Positions 10,640-20,420 of a DNA stretch of 64,000 nucleotides are shown piece by piece. Each line of letters begins with the position of its first letter. Position 1 is the stretch's first letter. The DNA lies in contig KL647294.1 in the NCBI GenBank assembly GCA_000727475.1, forward strand, positions 804,369-868,368. The letters run 5' to 3'. The DNA comes from Sarcocystis neurona (lineage: Eukaryota > Apicomplexa > Conoidasida > Eucoccidiorida > Sarcocystidae). The position numbers were made by a program, and so were the translations under genes. The notes beneath the pieces were generated by a model, which saw only the letters and a program-made list of their open reading frames with translations, was not told the DNA's origin and made no database searches.

Positions 10640-10991
10640 GCTAATGCGCCTGCTGCAACTTGAACGTTTTCTCTTGCAGCTGCTCGTGCTGCTGTCTTCG
10701 GATTCACTTCAAGCAGCTCGCTCTATCTGCTGTGTTGACGCCTGCCTCTCTTCTACTACACTGTTGCTGCGACTGTTCTGCTGCTGCTGCTGCTGCTGCG
10801 ACTGGGACATGCGGCTGCTGCCGCAGTGCTGCTCTTTCTGCTCTACTGCGCAGCTGCGGGGGGTGGCGCTCCTGCGGCTGCTTTTCTGCTGCCGCTGAGC
10901 TAATGGTAGTGATCAAGCTGCTTGGTGCCGCTGCTGTTGGTGGGACCGTGTTGCTGCCGGTGATGTGCTGCTGCTGGTGTTGGTGTTGCAG
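10640..10991 (+). repeat. CTG-rich tract ending at a possible splice acceptor
   Basis: CTG and TGC words dominate, with an uninterrupted CTG run at about 10779-10800. The tract ends in GGTGTTGGTGTTGCAG, a plausible 3' splice site. CTG close to an acceptor is also seen at most SRP54 introns. Confidence 0.6.
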
Positions 10992-11585
10992 CCCTGTCCA
11001 CTGCATCCTGTCGCTTGGTTAAAGCAAGAGCTAGCTGCCAATCCCTATGCCGCGGACAACTACTCAGATGTGCTTCCCTCCAAACGAGAGCGTTCTTGTG
11101 CTCCTGCTGCTGCTGCTTCTTCTTCTTCTGCGTCTCCATCTTCTTCTGCTGCTTCCCCCCTGACTGGTGGTGGTCCTGGAAGCCTGCCTAGTGCTGCAGC
11201 TGCTACACTGACGCGTGCTCTTCCTCGAGGCCCTGCTGCTGCTGGCGCTGTCTCAGAGCCCCTGTCGTCATCTGCTGCTGCTTCTAGTAGTCCACACCCA
11301 TCTACGCGTAGCGCAAAGCTTCCCACAGCTACGGCAGCTTCTCACTCTGCCGCTGCTGCGGCGTCTGGTCTGAGTGTTGCCGGTGCTGCCGCCGCAGACT
11401 GCCCTGCCGCTGCTGCAACTCATACACGTGCCGCTCCTGCATCTGTGGCTGAGGAGTCTGCTGCGGCGGCCACTCGTGGGACTCCACACGCTACTGCTGC
11501 TGTCTTTTCTGCGACGGCTGGTGTTCGTAACCCTGCTGTTGCTGCATCTTCATCAGATTGTCCAGCGGCTGTTACAGACGCCTAA
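10992..11585 (+). CDS. Possible terminal exon encoding a Ser/Ala-rich protein (hypothetical)
   Basis: After an acceptor-like TTGCAG (ends 10991) a plus frame runs 197 codons to a TAA at 11583-11585. Its first part is of ordinary composition and not CTG-derived (HPVAWLKQELAANPY, about 11007-11051, then ADNYSDVLPSKRERS). The rest is Ala/Ser/Pro-rich, typical of coccidian low-complexity protein. Phase 0 would allow it to follow the phase-0 donor at 7263, so it might be the real end of the RpoA-like gene, but it may belong to another gene. On the opposite strand the CAG-register frame is broken by TAG codons, which favours the plus strand if anything is coding. No domain is recognised. Confidence 0.4.
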   Translation, partial: PCPLHPVAWLKQELAANPYAADNYSDVLPSKRERSCAPAAAASSSSASPSSSAASPLTGGGPGSLPSAAAATLTRALPRGPAAAGAVSEPLSSSAAASSSPHPSTRSAKLPTATAASHSAAAAASGLSVAGAAAADCPAAAATHTRAAPASVAEESAAAATRGTPHATAAVFSATAGVRNPAVAASSSDCPAAVTDA

Positions 11586-13371
11586 TCGGATGCCGCAGCT
11601 ACTGAAGGATGGCGTGTTTAGGCAGCAGCAGTGGCAGCAGTAACAGTAGCAGCAAGACTGCAGCAGGAGGAGCAGACGCAATGGAGCAGCAGCGAAAAAC
11701 GCTGTTCACGGTTGCAAACCGTGTGCCCGCTGAGAACCAGAATGGTCGTGCCAATGTTAGTCGCGAGGCGCCGTCAAGAGAAAAGTGTCCAGGCGTGTTG
11801 TGTGAAGCAAGATAACATTCTTCGACAGATTCCACTAAACTTAAGCGTATCTTTAGAATAATATGTGAGGGCACGATGTGTTAGTTTGTATCTAGATAAT
11901 ATTCAAAAGGTGTCCGGCTTGTAACTTCGATTCTGCGATAACAGCACCAGGGAAAGCAAGCTGCAGGAATGAACTAAGTAATCCAGTCAAGCGGTATGAG
12001 CATTCTCATTCTCTCTTGGCGGATGTACAAAGAGGATCGTATGTGTAGACAGGTACAAGCGCTTCATACACATGTATACGCATATGTGTATATATATATA
12101 TATGTCTATACACGTGTGTTTGCAACCTTTTGTGTATAAGTGTACGTACTCTGTAGACAGAACAAGCGGTTCATGCGTGTATGTGTATATGTGTGCATAT
12201 GCGTATGTATGTGCAGTGTTTTATCTGTAGATTTACGTGCTCGCTCTGTTGCCTAGGATGCCTGCACGCATACATATATCTATGGACTTCGCCTACACAC
12301 GCAGTTGTGGACGAAAACTAAGCCATGGCGTATTTCTCCATGTACGAGGACCTCGAAAACATATGCACAACTAAACAACCGCGCATGTCGTACTTTATGT
12401 ATCCGTTGTACAAGGCATAAATCACACACGTTATAGACCGCTTTGTATGCATGCGTTGAGAGGGTAGAGAGGATGCCAAGGTAGAGGAATGTGCAGAAAG
12501 CCCTCAGGAATTTTCTTTCCGCACGAGATGTTATTGTGTGTCAGCTTGCTCTGATGCTGCCCTCCGCGATTTGACGCGCTGTGTCGAAGGTGAACAGCCC
12601 TGAAAATTTAGGTGCGTGCAGTTGGTGAGAGGAAGAATGAAGAATACGCAGCAGGGCTTCCACATGCCTGCTATAACGGGAAAGAATCTGTTTCTTCTGT
12701 GCGACTTGCAAGGTCCAGCCTCCACTGCCGGCGATGAAGTCCTGCAACCGTCGTTACATACGCCCACGCTTTTATGCATGTGTGCTTGTGCATGCGCGTC
12801 TGCGCACACGTATGTATTGGGGGTGTATAAATGGAAACAGACACGGGTAACCATTTTTTCAATGAAAGTGGTTGCCGGGCTCAAGCCTTTGTCGGGACCC
12901 TTGCGTGGAACCGCGCGCGCAGTGCAGGCGTAGAAGAAGCCTTTAGGAGCAGCAGGTCGTTCTTTATGCAGATGCACGAGTGATAGAAGATAACTGGCAG
13001 TTTGTGGCCGTTCTTCCTTTCTAGACAAACAAGCACGTAAAAGGGACGTGGAAACACTGATTTCACTAATTCTGAACGACGTTCACCGTTGACTCGCGTT
13101 GAAAGGATTCCTCCACTTTATATTTTGTGTCTACCCTACAAGACGTTTGTGCTGCATGGAGCGTTCCGCACTTCTTCCTCTCCTGCAAAAAGAGATGGTC
13201 CAAACAAACGAAACGAAAATGTTGACAGGCAGGAAGCGGCAAACATTAAAAATATGGGCACATACTATCGGATCGTTTCACTACGGACGACGATAGAACA
13301 TGATTCACGGTGGACTTTACCTGGGCGCGCCACGCCTATATTCGGGAGAAAGTGCTGGAAGAGATCTATTT
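11586..13371. other. Intergenic-looking sequence
   Basis: Composition is mixed, with a CAG-rich patch at 11615-11690 and a TG/TA microsatellite patch at 12060-12230. A minus-strand frame of 165 codons (12531-13028) lacks a good start and matches nothing known. I see no supportable gene. Confidence 0.4.
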
Positions 13372-13559
13372 GAACTCTGCCCCCTAGAAAGACACTCTAT
13401 ACTGGTTTTCTCAACAGCAGGCGGCTGCCGCAATGCTCCGTGTACTGTCAGCGTCCTTTTTCTCTGAACTCTGCCCCCTAGAAAGACGCTCTGCACTATT
13501 TTCCTCAACAGAAGGTGGCTGCCGTAATCTTTCGTAGGCTGCCAGTGTCCTTTTTCTCT
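13372..13559 (+). repeat. 94-bp tandem duplication
   Basis: The block starting GAACTCTGCCCCCTAGAAAG at 13372 is repeated at 13466, and both copies end in TCCTTTTTCTCT. The copies are about 80 percent alike, differing mainly by substitutions. It lies in sequence without microsatellites. Confidence 0.9.
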
Positions 13560-14311
13560 GCAGAAAAGTCTTCGATTTGCAGGCCAGAAACATGTTATAC
13601 ACCCCTACATGGGTGCACCTCATACAATAGTGTGTACGGCGGCTCCGCCGAGATTGGTTCTGGAGCGCCCTCTCCCACTTGCGGACGGAATTGCAAAATG
13701 GTACTTTCGAGTCGTAACGGCAGCAACAGCAGCAGCCTCTACGGGTCATAGGCGAAGCACTTAGGATTGACTAGTACATGTATGATACTGCGGGTCTCCA
13801 TGTTTCTGTGACGTTTTCTGCCCTCCCAACGCAGCGGCTTTCCACACGATTCGGAGTAAAAAGCGCGGTTGTTTCTCGCTTGCTGCCGGGAAAAAGCCTC
13901 GGCTCTTGACGCAACGTAAGGACACAGTGCCTACCTTTAGGTGTGCGGAACCATGATCCTCGTACGTAATGTTTTAAGTAACTTCAGCAGCAGCAAAGCT
14001 GTTCCTCGTCTACACGTATCACAACTACTAACGTGGCGCTCAGCACGCTACTGGGATGCCTTTTTTCGCTGTTTTCTGCAAGAGCAGAAGTACTGTATCT
14101 TGCGCCGTAGCACACATGGCAGTGTTCACGTGTCCGGAAAATACTAAGCAATCTCTGGTGCTTATTATTCTACAGTCCCAAAGGAATGCGCAACAGGACT
14201 TCACCCCGTCGTCGAGACGTCGCCAGACGTCGTATACTGGCGCGTATCAGATCAGGTAGTACCGTGAACATGGCTGCGAGCGTGACAGTGGAATCATGGC
14301 AGGCAGATTTA

Positions 14312-14638
14312 TCAAAAAAGTGCGTTGACTGACCGAAGACATTCTTCACTGCATACGCGCACGGTTTTTTCAGACGACACACGATCCACTGAAGAATCCG
14401 TGAGTAAATCAGAGGCGGCGCACTCGAAAGTTCGCGACACCTTCAACAGAAAAAGTAAGATGAAGCTCAGAGTAACAAACAGAATGAGGGACAAACCTCT
14501 GTCAGTTAATAAACTCGTATTCTGTGTAAGCGAGCAACGACACGTACCGGCTGGATTACGAAGACTCGAAAATGAGCCACCTTGTGCAATAGTACACGAG
14601 ACCATGATGTTGACTACGATTAACGCAATGATACGCAT
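14312..14638 (-). CDS. Small hypothetical ORF with signal peptide-like start and a second hydrophobic segment
   Basis: An ATG at 14638 opens a 108-codon frame. Residues 1-18 (MRIIALIVVNIMVSCTIA) look like a signal peptide. A second hydrophobic stretch near residues 49-66 (LSLILFVTLSFILLFLL) could span a membrane, and the remainder is Ser/Cys-containing. A strong donor-like GGTACGT follows the codons for NPA, so it may instead be a first exon ending near 14549. The start context is poor, and the plus strand is also open across much of this interval. No family is recognised. If real it would enter the secretory pathway. Confidence 0.3.
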   Translation of the reverse strand: MRIIALIVVNIMVSCTIAQGGSFSSLRNPAGTCRCSLTQNTSLLTDRGLSLILFVTLSFILLFLLKVSRTFECAASDLLTDSSVDRVSSEKTVRVCSEECLRSVNALF

Positions 14639-14699
14639 GAAACAAACACTTCATAAATCAGTGGAAGCCTACGCGTACAATTTGCAATGCTAAAAATTC

Positions 14700-15340
14700 G
14701 TCACTGAAGTCGAAAAAAATAATCAGCCAGACACGGGGCAGAGGAACAGTAACGCGCGCTGGCGAAACACTACTGAGATGCGCATAGGCCACTGACATTG
14801 GCAGGCTGGGTTGTCAAGATGTGACATCCTGAGAACGTTTTTCTTCTTCTATTTGAAAATGATATAAACGACGCAGAGACGACCCCAGGCAAACAATTAA
14901 GCAACTGAAACACTAACACATCATCCGTGAAGTCGTCGTGAAGACTCTGTCGCGTTCTCGAGACCAGCCTGGGAAAATGGTAAAATGCACAGGAACATAC
15001 GAAATTAAGGCACTCCTAAAAAGTAAATACGATGAATATGTTAGGAAACACTGATACACTAAGCCCTCAACCACAGTTGCAGACAAGTACATGCGTCCTC
15101 AAGTGCGGAAGAAACGGATCCGGATGGAAGCCAACAAATAGCAAAGCCGGTAAGTCTCTCTGGTTCACGCGAAATGACTCATCCTGCAAAAGGGAGAAAT
15201 TTTCTCTCTTTGTTATCTCAAATAAATACGGCAGTGCGCCCCCTTCTTCAGTGACCTCCACACAAAGCAAACGTGGCAACTGCACGAGATATGTTGCACA
15301 ACGCACACTGTGTATCCGGCTCCTCGATACTCCTCCACGT
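14700..15340. other. Unassigned non-repetitive sequence
   Basis: Ordinary composition without microsatellites. Short frames are present on both strands, but none has a domain, good start or clear splice context. Also 13560-14311 to the left is of this kind. Confidence 0.4.
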
Positions 15341-15970
15341 GCGGCTGCCCTTCCCCTTCTTCTTGTCGATGCCGCTGCTGTTGTCTCTCCTACATCCACC
15401 TGCTAAGGGGCCGGTTTTCGTCAGACCGACACGTTGCTGCGCCGTGCCTCTTCGATTTTCGCAGCTCTTGCTGCTTCAGGAACCGCTGCAGAAGCGGCAC
15501 CAACTGGACTCCCCGCACCAAGACTCGCACCCCCTGCGGAGTGCCAGCTAACAACACCAGCACAAAGATACGTACGAGCAATGGCAGCGCAGGCGCAGTG
15601 AACCCAGCAGAGGCAGCTGCGACAGCAGCAGGAGCAGCAGTGACAGCGTGAGCAGCCATAGCAGCATGAGCAGCAGCACAACACCAGGACGAAAAGTAGT
15701 ATTCACTGTCGCGCAGCTGCAGTGAGAGAAGCAGGAGCAACAGTGGCGGCAGCAGGAGCAGCAATAGCAGCATCCGCACGAGCAGCAATAGCAGCAACAG
15801 GGTACGCAGCTCTTGTCTTTCCTTCTTACAAAGGTCGTGTGTGAAGCGTATGTACTGAGAAAAGGCACCCAGGAGGAACGGAACGTATCTGAGATAGCGC
15901 CATGGAAAAACGACGGGGTATTTGCTCGGTGCTGCAGAAAACGTGGCTTGTCGGGCTGCTCCTGCTGCTC
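15341..15970. repeat. Mixed CTG and CAG tract
   Basis: CTG words (15345-15490) give way to CAG words (15595-15800) and then CTG again (15955-16060). Frames on both strands are open and Gln/Leu/Cys/Ser-rich. The orientation of the triplet therefore flips twice within 650 bp. Confidence 0.6.
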
Positions 15971-17857
15971 CTACAGCACTTGCTGCTGTTGCTGCAGAAG
16001 CTGCCGCTGCTGTTGTCCGGCTATCTGCTGCTGTTGCTGCTGGACATGTGTGCTGGCATGTGCATCTTTTTCGGCGGAGGCAGCCGCAGCGGCTGCGACA
16101 GCGGCAGCAGCTGCAGCAGCAGCAGCAGCCGCTGCAGCACTACTTTCTGCGTTCGGCGTCCACTCCTTCACAACAACAAAATTGTTTTCCCCACAGCAGC
16201 TGCAGATAACGTAATCCCCAAACTTGTACCCGCCCCTCGCAATGGCCCCGCATTCTAGACAGCGCAGCACTTGAAGTTTGTCCAGCAGCGCTGCTGCTCG
16301 TTTTCTCTTCCTGCTGTGGGCGTGGGGATGCAGCAGACATCCTCCTGCTGCTGCAACTCCTGCTGCTGCTCGCTCAGCTGCATTTGCAACGCGTACGCCG
16401 CACGCGCCTCCTGCTGCTGCTGCGTTGCAGCTGCTGCTTGCCCGCCACAGGTCAGCCGACACCGCCGCAGCAGCAGCACTTACGCTGTTGCTGCACCAGT
16501 CGACGCTGTTGCTTCTGCGCTCGCTTCTTCGTTCGCCGCAGTTGCTGCCATTGTCGCTGCCGCTGCTGCTCCAGCCTCCCGCTCCCCCGCAGCTCGTGCA
16601 GTCCTCCACACCACACCCCGCGCCGCAGCTGCTGTCGCTGCAGCAGCAAACTCCTCCTCCGTTTCTCGTGGCGGATGCTGCTGCTGCGGCTGCGTCCCCA
16701 CGAGCAGCTCCCCCCCGCGCTGCGCCGCGGCACGGGGCCGCACCTGTGAGTGAACTGGAAGCAGCAGCAGCAGCGCGAGCTGCTGCCGCCCGTGCTGCTG
16801 CAGCAGCAACACGAGTAGAAGCAACAGCAAGTCTCCCGCGTGTTCGGCGACGCGCAGCCGCAGATATTCGAAGTCGCTTACGCAGCAACCGCGCTATATC
16901 AGGTTCTCCTCCTCCCCCTGGTCCTGCTCCTCCACCTCCTGCAGCGCCTCCTGCAGCTCCGCTTGTCGTTCCTGCCGTTTGACCGCCTGCTGCTGCAGTA
17001 CCTACCCCTGGGCTGCTGCTGTCTGCGTCTGCGAGCAAACAGTCTGCTGCTGCTGCGAGTCCCTCTGGGGGATGCAGGACATCTCCTCCTGCGCACCTGC
17101 TGCATCGCTGCTGGTGCTGCTGCCGCGCCTGCGACTCTGCACCAGCGCAATGGCACGTGCACGCTGCAGCTGCGACATGGTGTTGCTGCTGCAGCTTCCT
17201 CTCCAGCAGGAGCAGCCGCTTTAGCTCTTCTCCCGACAAGCTGCTGCCGCTGAAGCGCTGCTGTTGCGGGTCGTGTGCAACGGCCAAGTGCGACTGCTGC
17301 TCCTGTTGCAGTACAGTGAGCAACGCAGCAGCAGGAGGGGAAGCTGCTGCTGCCAGTAGCGGCGCATGCAGCGGAAGTGAGTACGTCGACGGCAGCAGCA
17401 CTGCCGCTGCGGCAGAGGGAGAAGAGGAAGCCAGCAGCACTGGCGCCCTGTTCCCGAGCGCAGCCGCAGCTGCTGCTGAAGACGGAATGCTCTCACAAAC
17501 AACTACTGCGTCGCCCAAACTGTGAGCAGCAAGCAGCAATCCCCTTTCCTCTCCCTCAGTTTCTTCCTCCGACACTCCTCCCTCCCTCCTTTCTGCCTCA
17601 CTTTTTTCATCCATTGTCTGCTGACGCTGTTGTTTCTTGACAAAATGCTGCTGCTGAACCTGCTCCTGAAAAAGTGCGGCAGCTGCTCGAGCGATCGCTG
17701 CCCCTTGCTGCAGAGCCGCCTGCTGTTCCTGCCGCTGTTTTCGCGGCTGCTGCTGTTGCGGCCGCTGTTTTTGCTGCTGCTGCTGTTGCGGTGTCCGCAC
17801 CACCTGCGGGTCGTTCGGCTGTTGCAGACGCTGCTGCTGTTGCTGCGGCTCCTGCGG
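15971..17857 (-). CDS. Large exon of a hypothetical protein: Gln/Ala-rich with a zinc-ribbon-like Cys4 motif
   Basis: A minus-strand frame is open for 628 codons, from a likely acceptor AG just upstream of 17857 to a TAG at 15971-15973. It has no good initiator ATG at its 5' end, so an upstream exon is implied. Order: Gln-rich stretch (1-60); a mixed acidic part including TMDEKSEAERREGG; Ala-rich blocks; a basic patch (DIARLLRKRLRI); then LLDKLQVLRCLECG. The Cys pairs C533/C536 and C552/C555 form a C-x2-C...C-x2-C arrangement with 15 residues between, as in zinc ribbons. The tail is poly-Ala and poly-Gln. The Cys-rich part has non-repetitive codons and is the best evidence for translation. 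CAG DNA leaves several frames open, so intron boundaries inside may be hidden. Function is unknown; a nucleic-acid-binding role would be a guess. Confidence 0.5.
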   Translation of the reverse strand, partial: PQEPQQQQQRLQQPNDPQVVRTPQQQQQQKQRPQQQQPRKQRQEQQAALQQGAAIARAAAALFQEQVQQQHFVKKQQRQQTMDEKSEAERREGGVSEEETEGEERGLLLAAHSLGDAVVVCESIPSSAAAAAALGNRAPVLLASSSPSAAAAVLLPSTYSLPLHAPLLAAAASPPAAALLTVLQQEQQSHLAVAHDPQQQRFSGSSLSGEELKRLLLLERKLQQQHHVAAAACTCHCAGAESQARQQHQQRCSRCAGGDVLHPPEGLAAAADCLLADADSSSPGVGTAAAGGQTAGTTSGAAGGAAGGGGAGPGGGGEPDIARLLRKRLRISAAARRRTRGRLAVASTRVAAAAARAAAARAAAAASSSLTGAAPCRGAARGGAARGDAAAAAASATRNGGGVCCCSDSSCGAGCGVEDCTSCGGAGGWSSSGSDNGSNCGERRSERRSNSVDWCSNSVSAAAAAVSADLWRASSSCNAAAAGGACGVRVANAAERAAAGVAAAGGCLLHPHAHSRKRKRAAALLDKLQVLRCLECGAIARGGYKFGDYVICSCCGENNFVVVKEWTPNAESSAAAAAAAAAAAAAVAAAAAASAEKDAHASTHVQQQQQQIAGQQQRQLLQQQQQVL

Positions 17858-17899
17858 CTGCCTTGCTCACCGAAGAACGCGCGCACTGTCAAACGGTGT

Positions 17900-18640
17900 C
17901 GCGCTGGCGGCTGCTGCTGCTGGTGGTCCGTTCAGTGCCGCTGCTGCTGCTGCAGAGGAAGAAGACGAAGACGAAGCAGAACCTGATGCTGTGTTGCTGC
18001 AGTCGCCTCGCGACTCTATCGCACAACGCGGTCTTCTCTGTTGCCCCTGCAATTGTTGATATCACGCACGTGCTGCTCCGGCTGCCCTGCTGCCGTGCTG
18101 AGGCGACTGCAGCTGCTGCACCCGGTCTGGCTGCGAGTGTTGCTTCTGTGCCTCCTCTACTTCTGCTGCTCCTCTTCCTGCTCGTAAGCTGGCGTTCCTT
18201 AGCCTTCCGCGCTTTTCTCCTCTTGCCTTTGACCTGCCTTCCCCCGTCCCCGGCAGCTCCTGTTGTTGCTTCTGCAACTCTGCTGCTGTGCACCTCTGCA
18301 GCTGCTGCTCCCCTCCTCTCCTCGTGTGCTGCTGCTGCTGCTACCGCCGCCCCTGCGTAGGTGCTGCCGGCTGCAGCGCGGCCGCTGCTGCTCACCACGC
18401 GCGCGCCAGCAGCTGCAGCAAAAAATTGCGCCTCTTCGAACGGATGAGATCCGCCGGTACTGCTGTTGTTCACTGCAGCTGCCGTTGTTGCTGCTACGGT
18501 TGCTGCCGCGCTTGCCCGTGCTGCCGCTACTGCTGTCGCTGTTGCTGCGGTTGCGCCTGCTCCTACTGCTGCTTTTGCTGCTGTTGGAGCTGCTGATGTC
18601 GCTGGTTTTCACTGCGCCCAGGTGCTGCTGCAACCCCGTT
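17900..18640 (-). other. Possible upstream exons (basic, Ser/Arg-rich) of the zinc-ribbon gene
   Basis: Minus-strand frames here encode a strongly basic patch (GKRRKARKAKERQLTSRKR, about 18175-18235), which resembles a nuclear localisation signal, and a Ser/Arg/Asn-rich patch near 18480-18620. Three overlapping frames are open because of CAG/AGC/GCA words, so exon limits cannot be drawn. If joined to the exon at 15971-17857 they would suggest a nuclear protein. Confidence 0.3.
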
Positions 18641-20420
18641 GCCGCGTCACCGGGAGTCCGCCGTGTCCGCTATGTACAGGAGTCAGGAAGACAAAATCGG
18701 GGACCCGCTCCTGCTAGTTCCCTGGTGCTGTCGGTGTTTATACGGTGCTCTCGCCGGCGTTGCTGTTAATTCTGTTGCTGCCCTGCTGTTGCGAGGAAAA
18801 TTCAGCAGTTGCTGCCGGTGCTTCGCTTCACACCGGAGCTGCATCCGGAGTTGTTGCTGTCGTTGGAACCCGCACGCTACAATTCTGTTGCAGCCGCTGC
18901 TGCTGCTGTGGCTGCTGCTGTTGCCGACGCTTGCCGACGCTGCTATTCGTTCTTCTCCACAAGTGTTCCTCTATTATCTAGCATACGCGGCACCAAGGAT
19001 CCTAAACCTGCTATGCGTGACGCACTTTACACCGTCCTGCTGTTGCTGCATTTCTGTCGTTGCGGCTGCTCCCGTTTCGCCGCTGGTGCAGCTGCTGCAG
19101 TGGCCGCAGCCGCAGAAGGCGCTGCCGTGGAAGCTGCTCTTGTTATTCTTGTTGCTGGTGTAGCTGCTCGACACGGGGAAGAGGGCGGCAGCAGCGCCGG
19201 AGAATCTGCTGCTACCCGTCCTCCAGCAGCGGCTGCAGCGCTCCTATCACCCCTTGCAGCTACAGCAGCACTCCAGCCACCGGCGCAGCAAAGGCTGGAC
19301 CAGCAGCACAGTAATCTACAGGGTTGTCCACTGGCGAGCAAAATGCCGATTAAGCGACACTTCGGGATGGTGCAGAGACAGTGGCAGGAGGGGAAAGCGG
19401 CCGCAGCATGCGACGGCCGCAACAGCACCGCAGAGTGGCCGCGACAGGGGAGACGCAGCGACAAGAATTAGAGGGCAGGGATTACGGCGGAGGAAAAAAG
19501 GCAGTCGCAGTGGCACCCCGGGTCAGCAGCAGCAACGGTGCCGCAGCAATATTAGTGGGATTGCGCAGAGAGGCAGTGTAGGAGGCGATGCCGAAAACGC
19601 GAGGCGGATAAATCAGTCACGAGGTAGCTGCTGCACGAGCGAGGCGGCCTCGGCAGGAGCAATAGCCAGAAGATGATCGGAAGCAGCAGCTGAGTCTGTA
19701 CGCCGCGGCTGTCAGCGGTCGCCACACAACAGGAAGAGTTGCTCAGCCGGGGCTCTCGCTTTTTAGCGGATGAGGCTGTCGTCGGCGGAGCGGCCGCCGG
19801 TGCAGTTATTAGTACAGGAGGGAGAACTAGGACTCGAAAACGAAAAAAAAGCCAGCAAGGCAGGAACGCAGAGGCAGGACAGCGGAAGGAGGAGGCGGAG
19901 GACAGGCGCATTAGAGGGGGCAAGAGCGTTGTAGTGCCTCTAATGGCACACGCAGAAGCATCGACTCCGGGGAAGTAGAGGAACAAAGGATCTGCTGGTG
20001 CGCAGCCGCATCGCGCCGACACGACGGTAAATCTTTCCCGTTTGTGCGAGTGTTTGTGGTGCCGGTGGTGCTATTGTTCCTCCTCTTGAGCCAGGGAAGA
20101 CCAGCAGCAGCAGGGTAGAAAGAGGAGGCAAGCCCGTTTAGCAGGGCACCAAGGAGCACAGCATGCGCGGCTGGGCTGCTGCAGTTGCTGCTGCTGCTCA
20201 GGAGAAATAAGACGCCCGCTGCAGCTGCAGCAACGAATTCACCATCTTCTTTAACCCTGGCACTGCATGCCGTGCCAATTACGAGTGACTGCGGCTGCTT
20301 GAGGAAAACTAGCGCCGGCGACCAATAATAACGGCAGCCGCCTCGAAGCAGCACAAGAAGCAGCGCGATGTATCAGCAGCACAACAGCGTGGCTAACATG
20401 TCGGAAAGGGATACTTGGTG
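18641..20420. repeat. CTG then CAG low-complexity region
   Basis: CTG words dominate to about 19060 and CAG words from about 19160 to 20370. A plus frame at 18809-19471 contains the ordinary-looking FTPELHPELLLSLEPARYN but no start, stop context or family that would support a gene. Confidence 0.45.
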
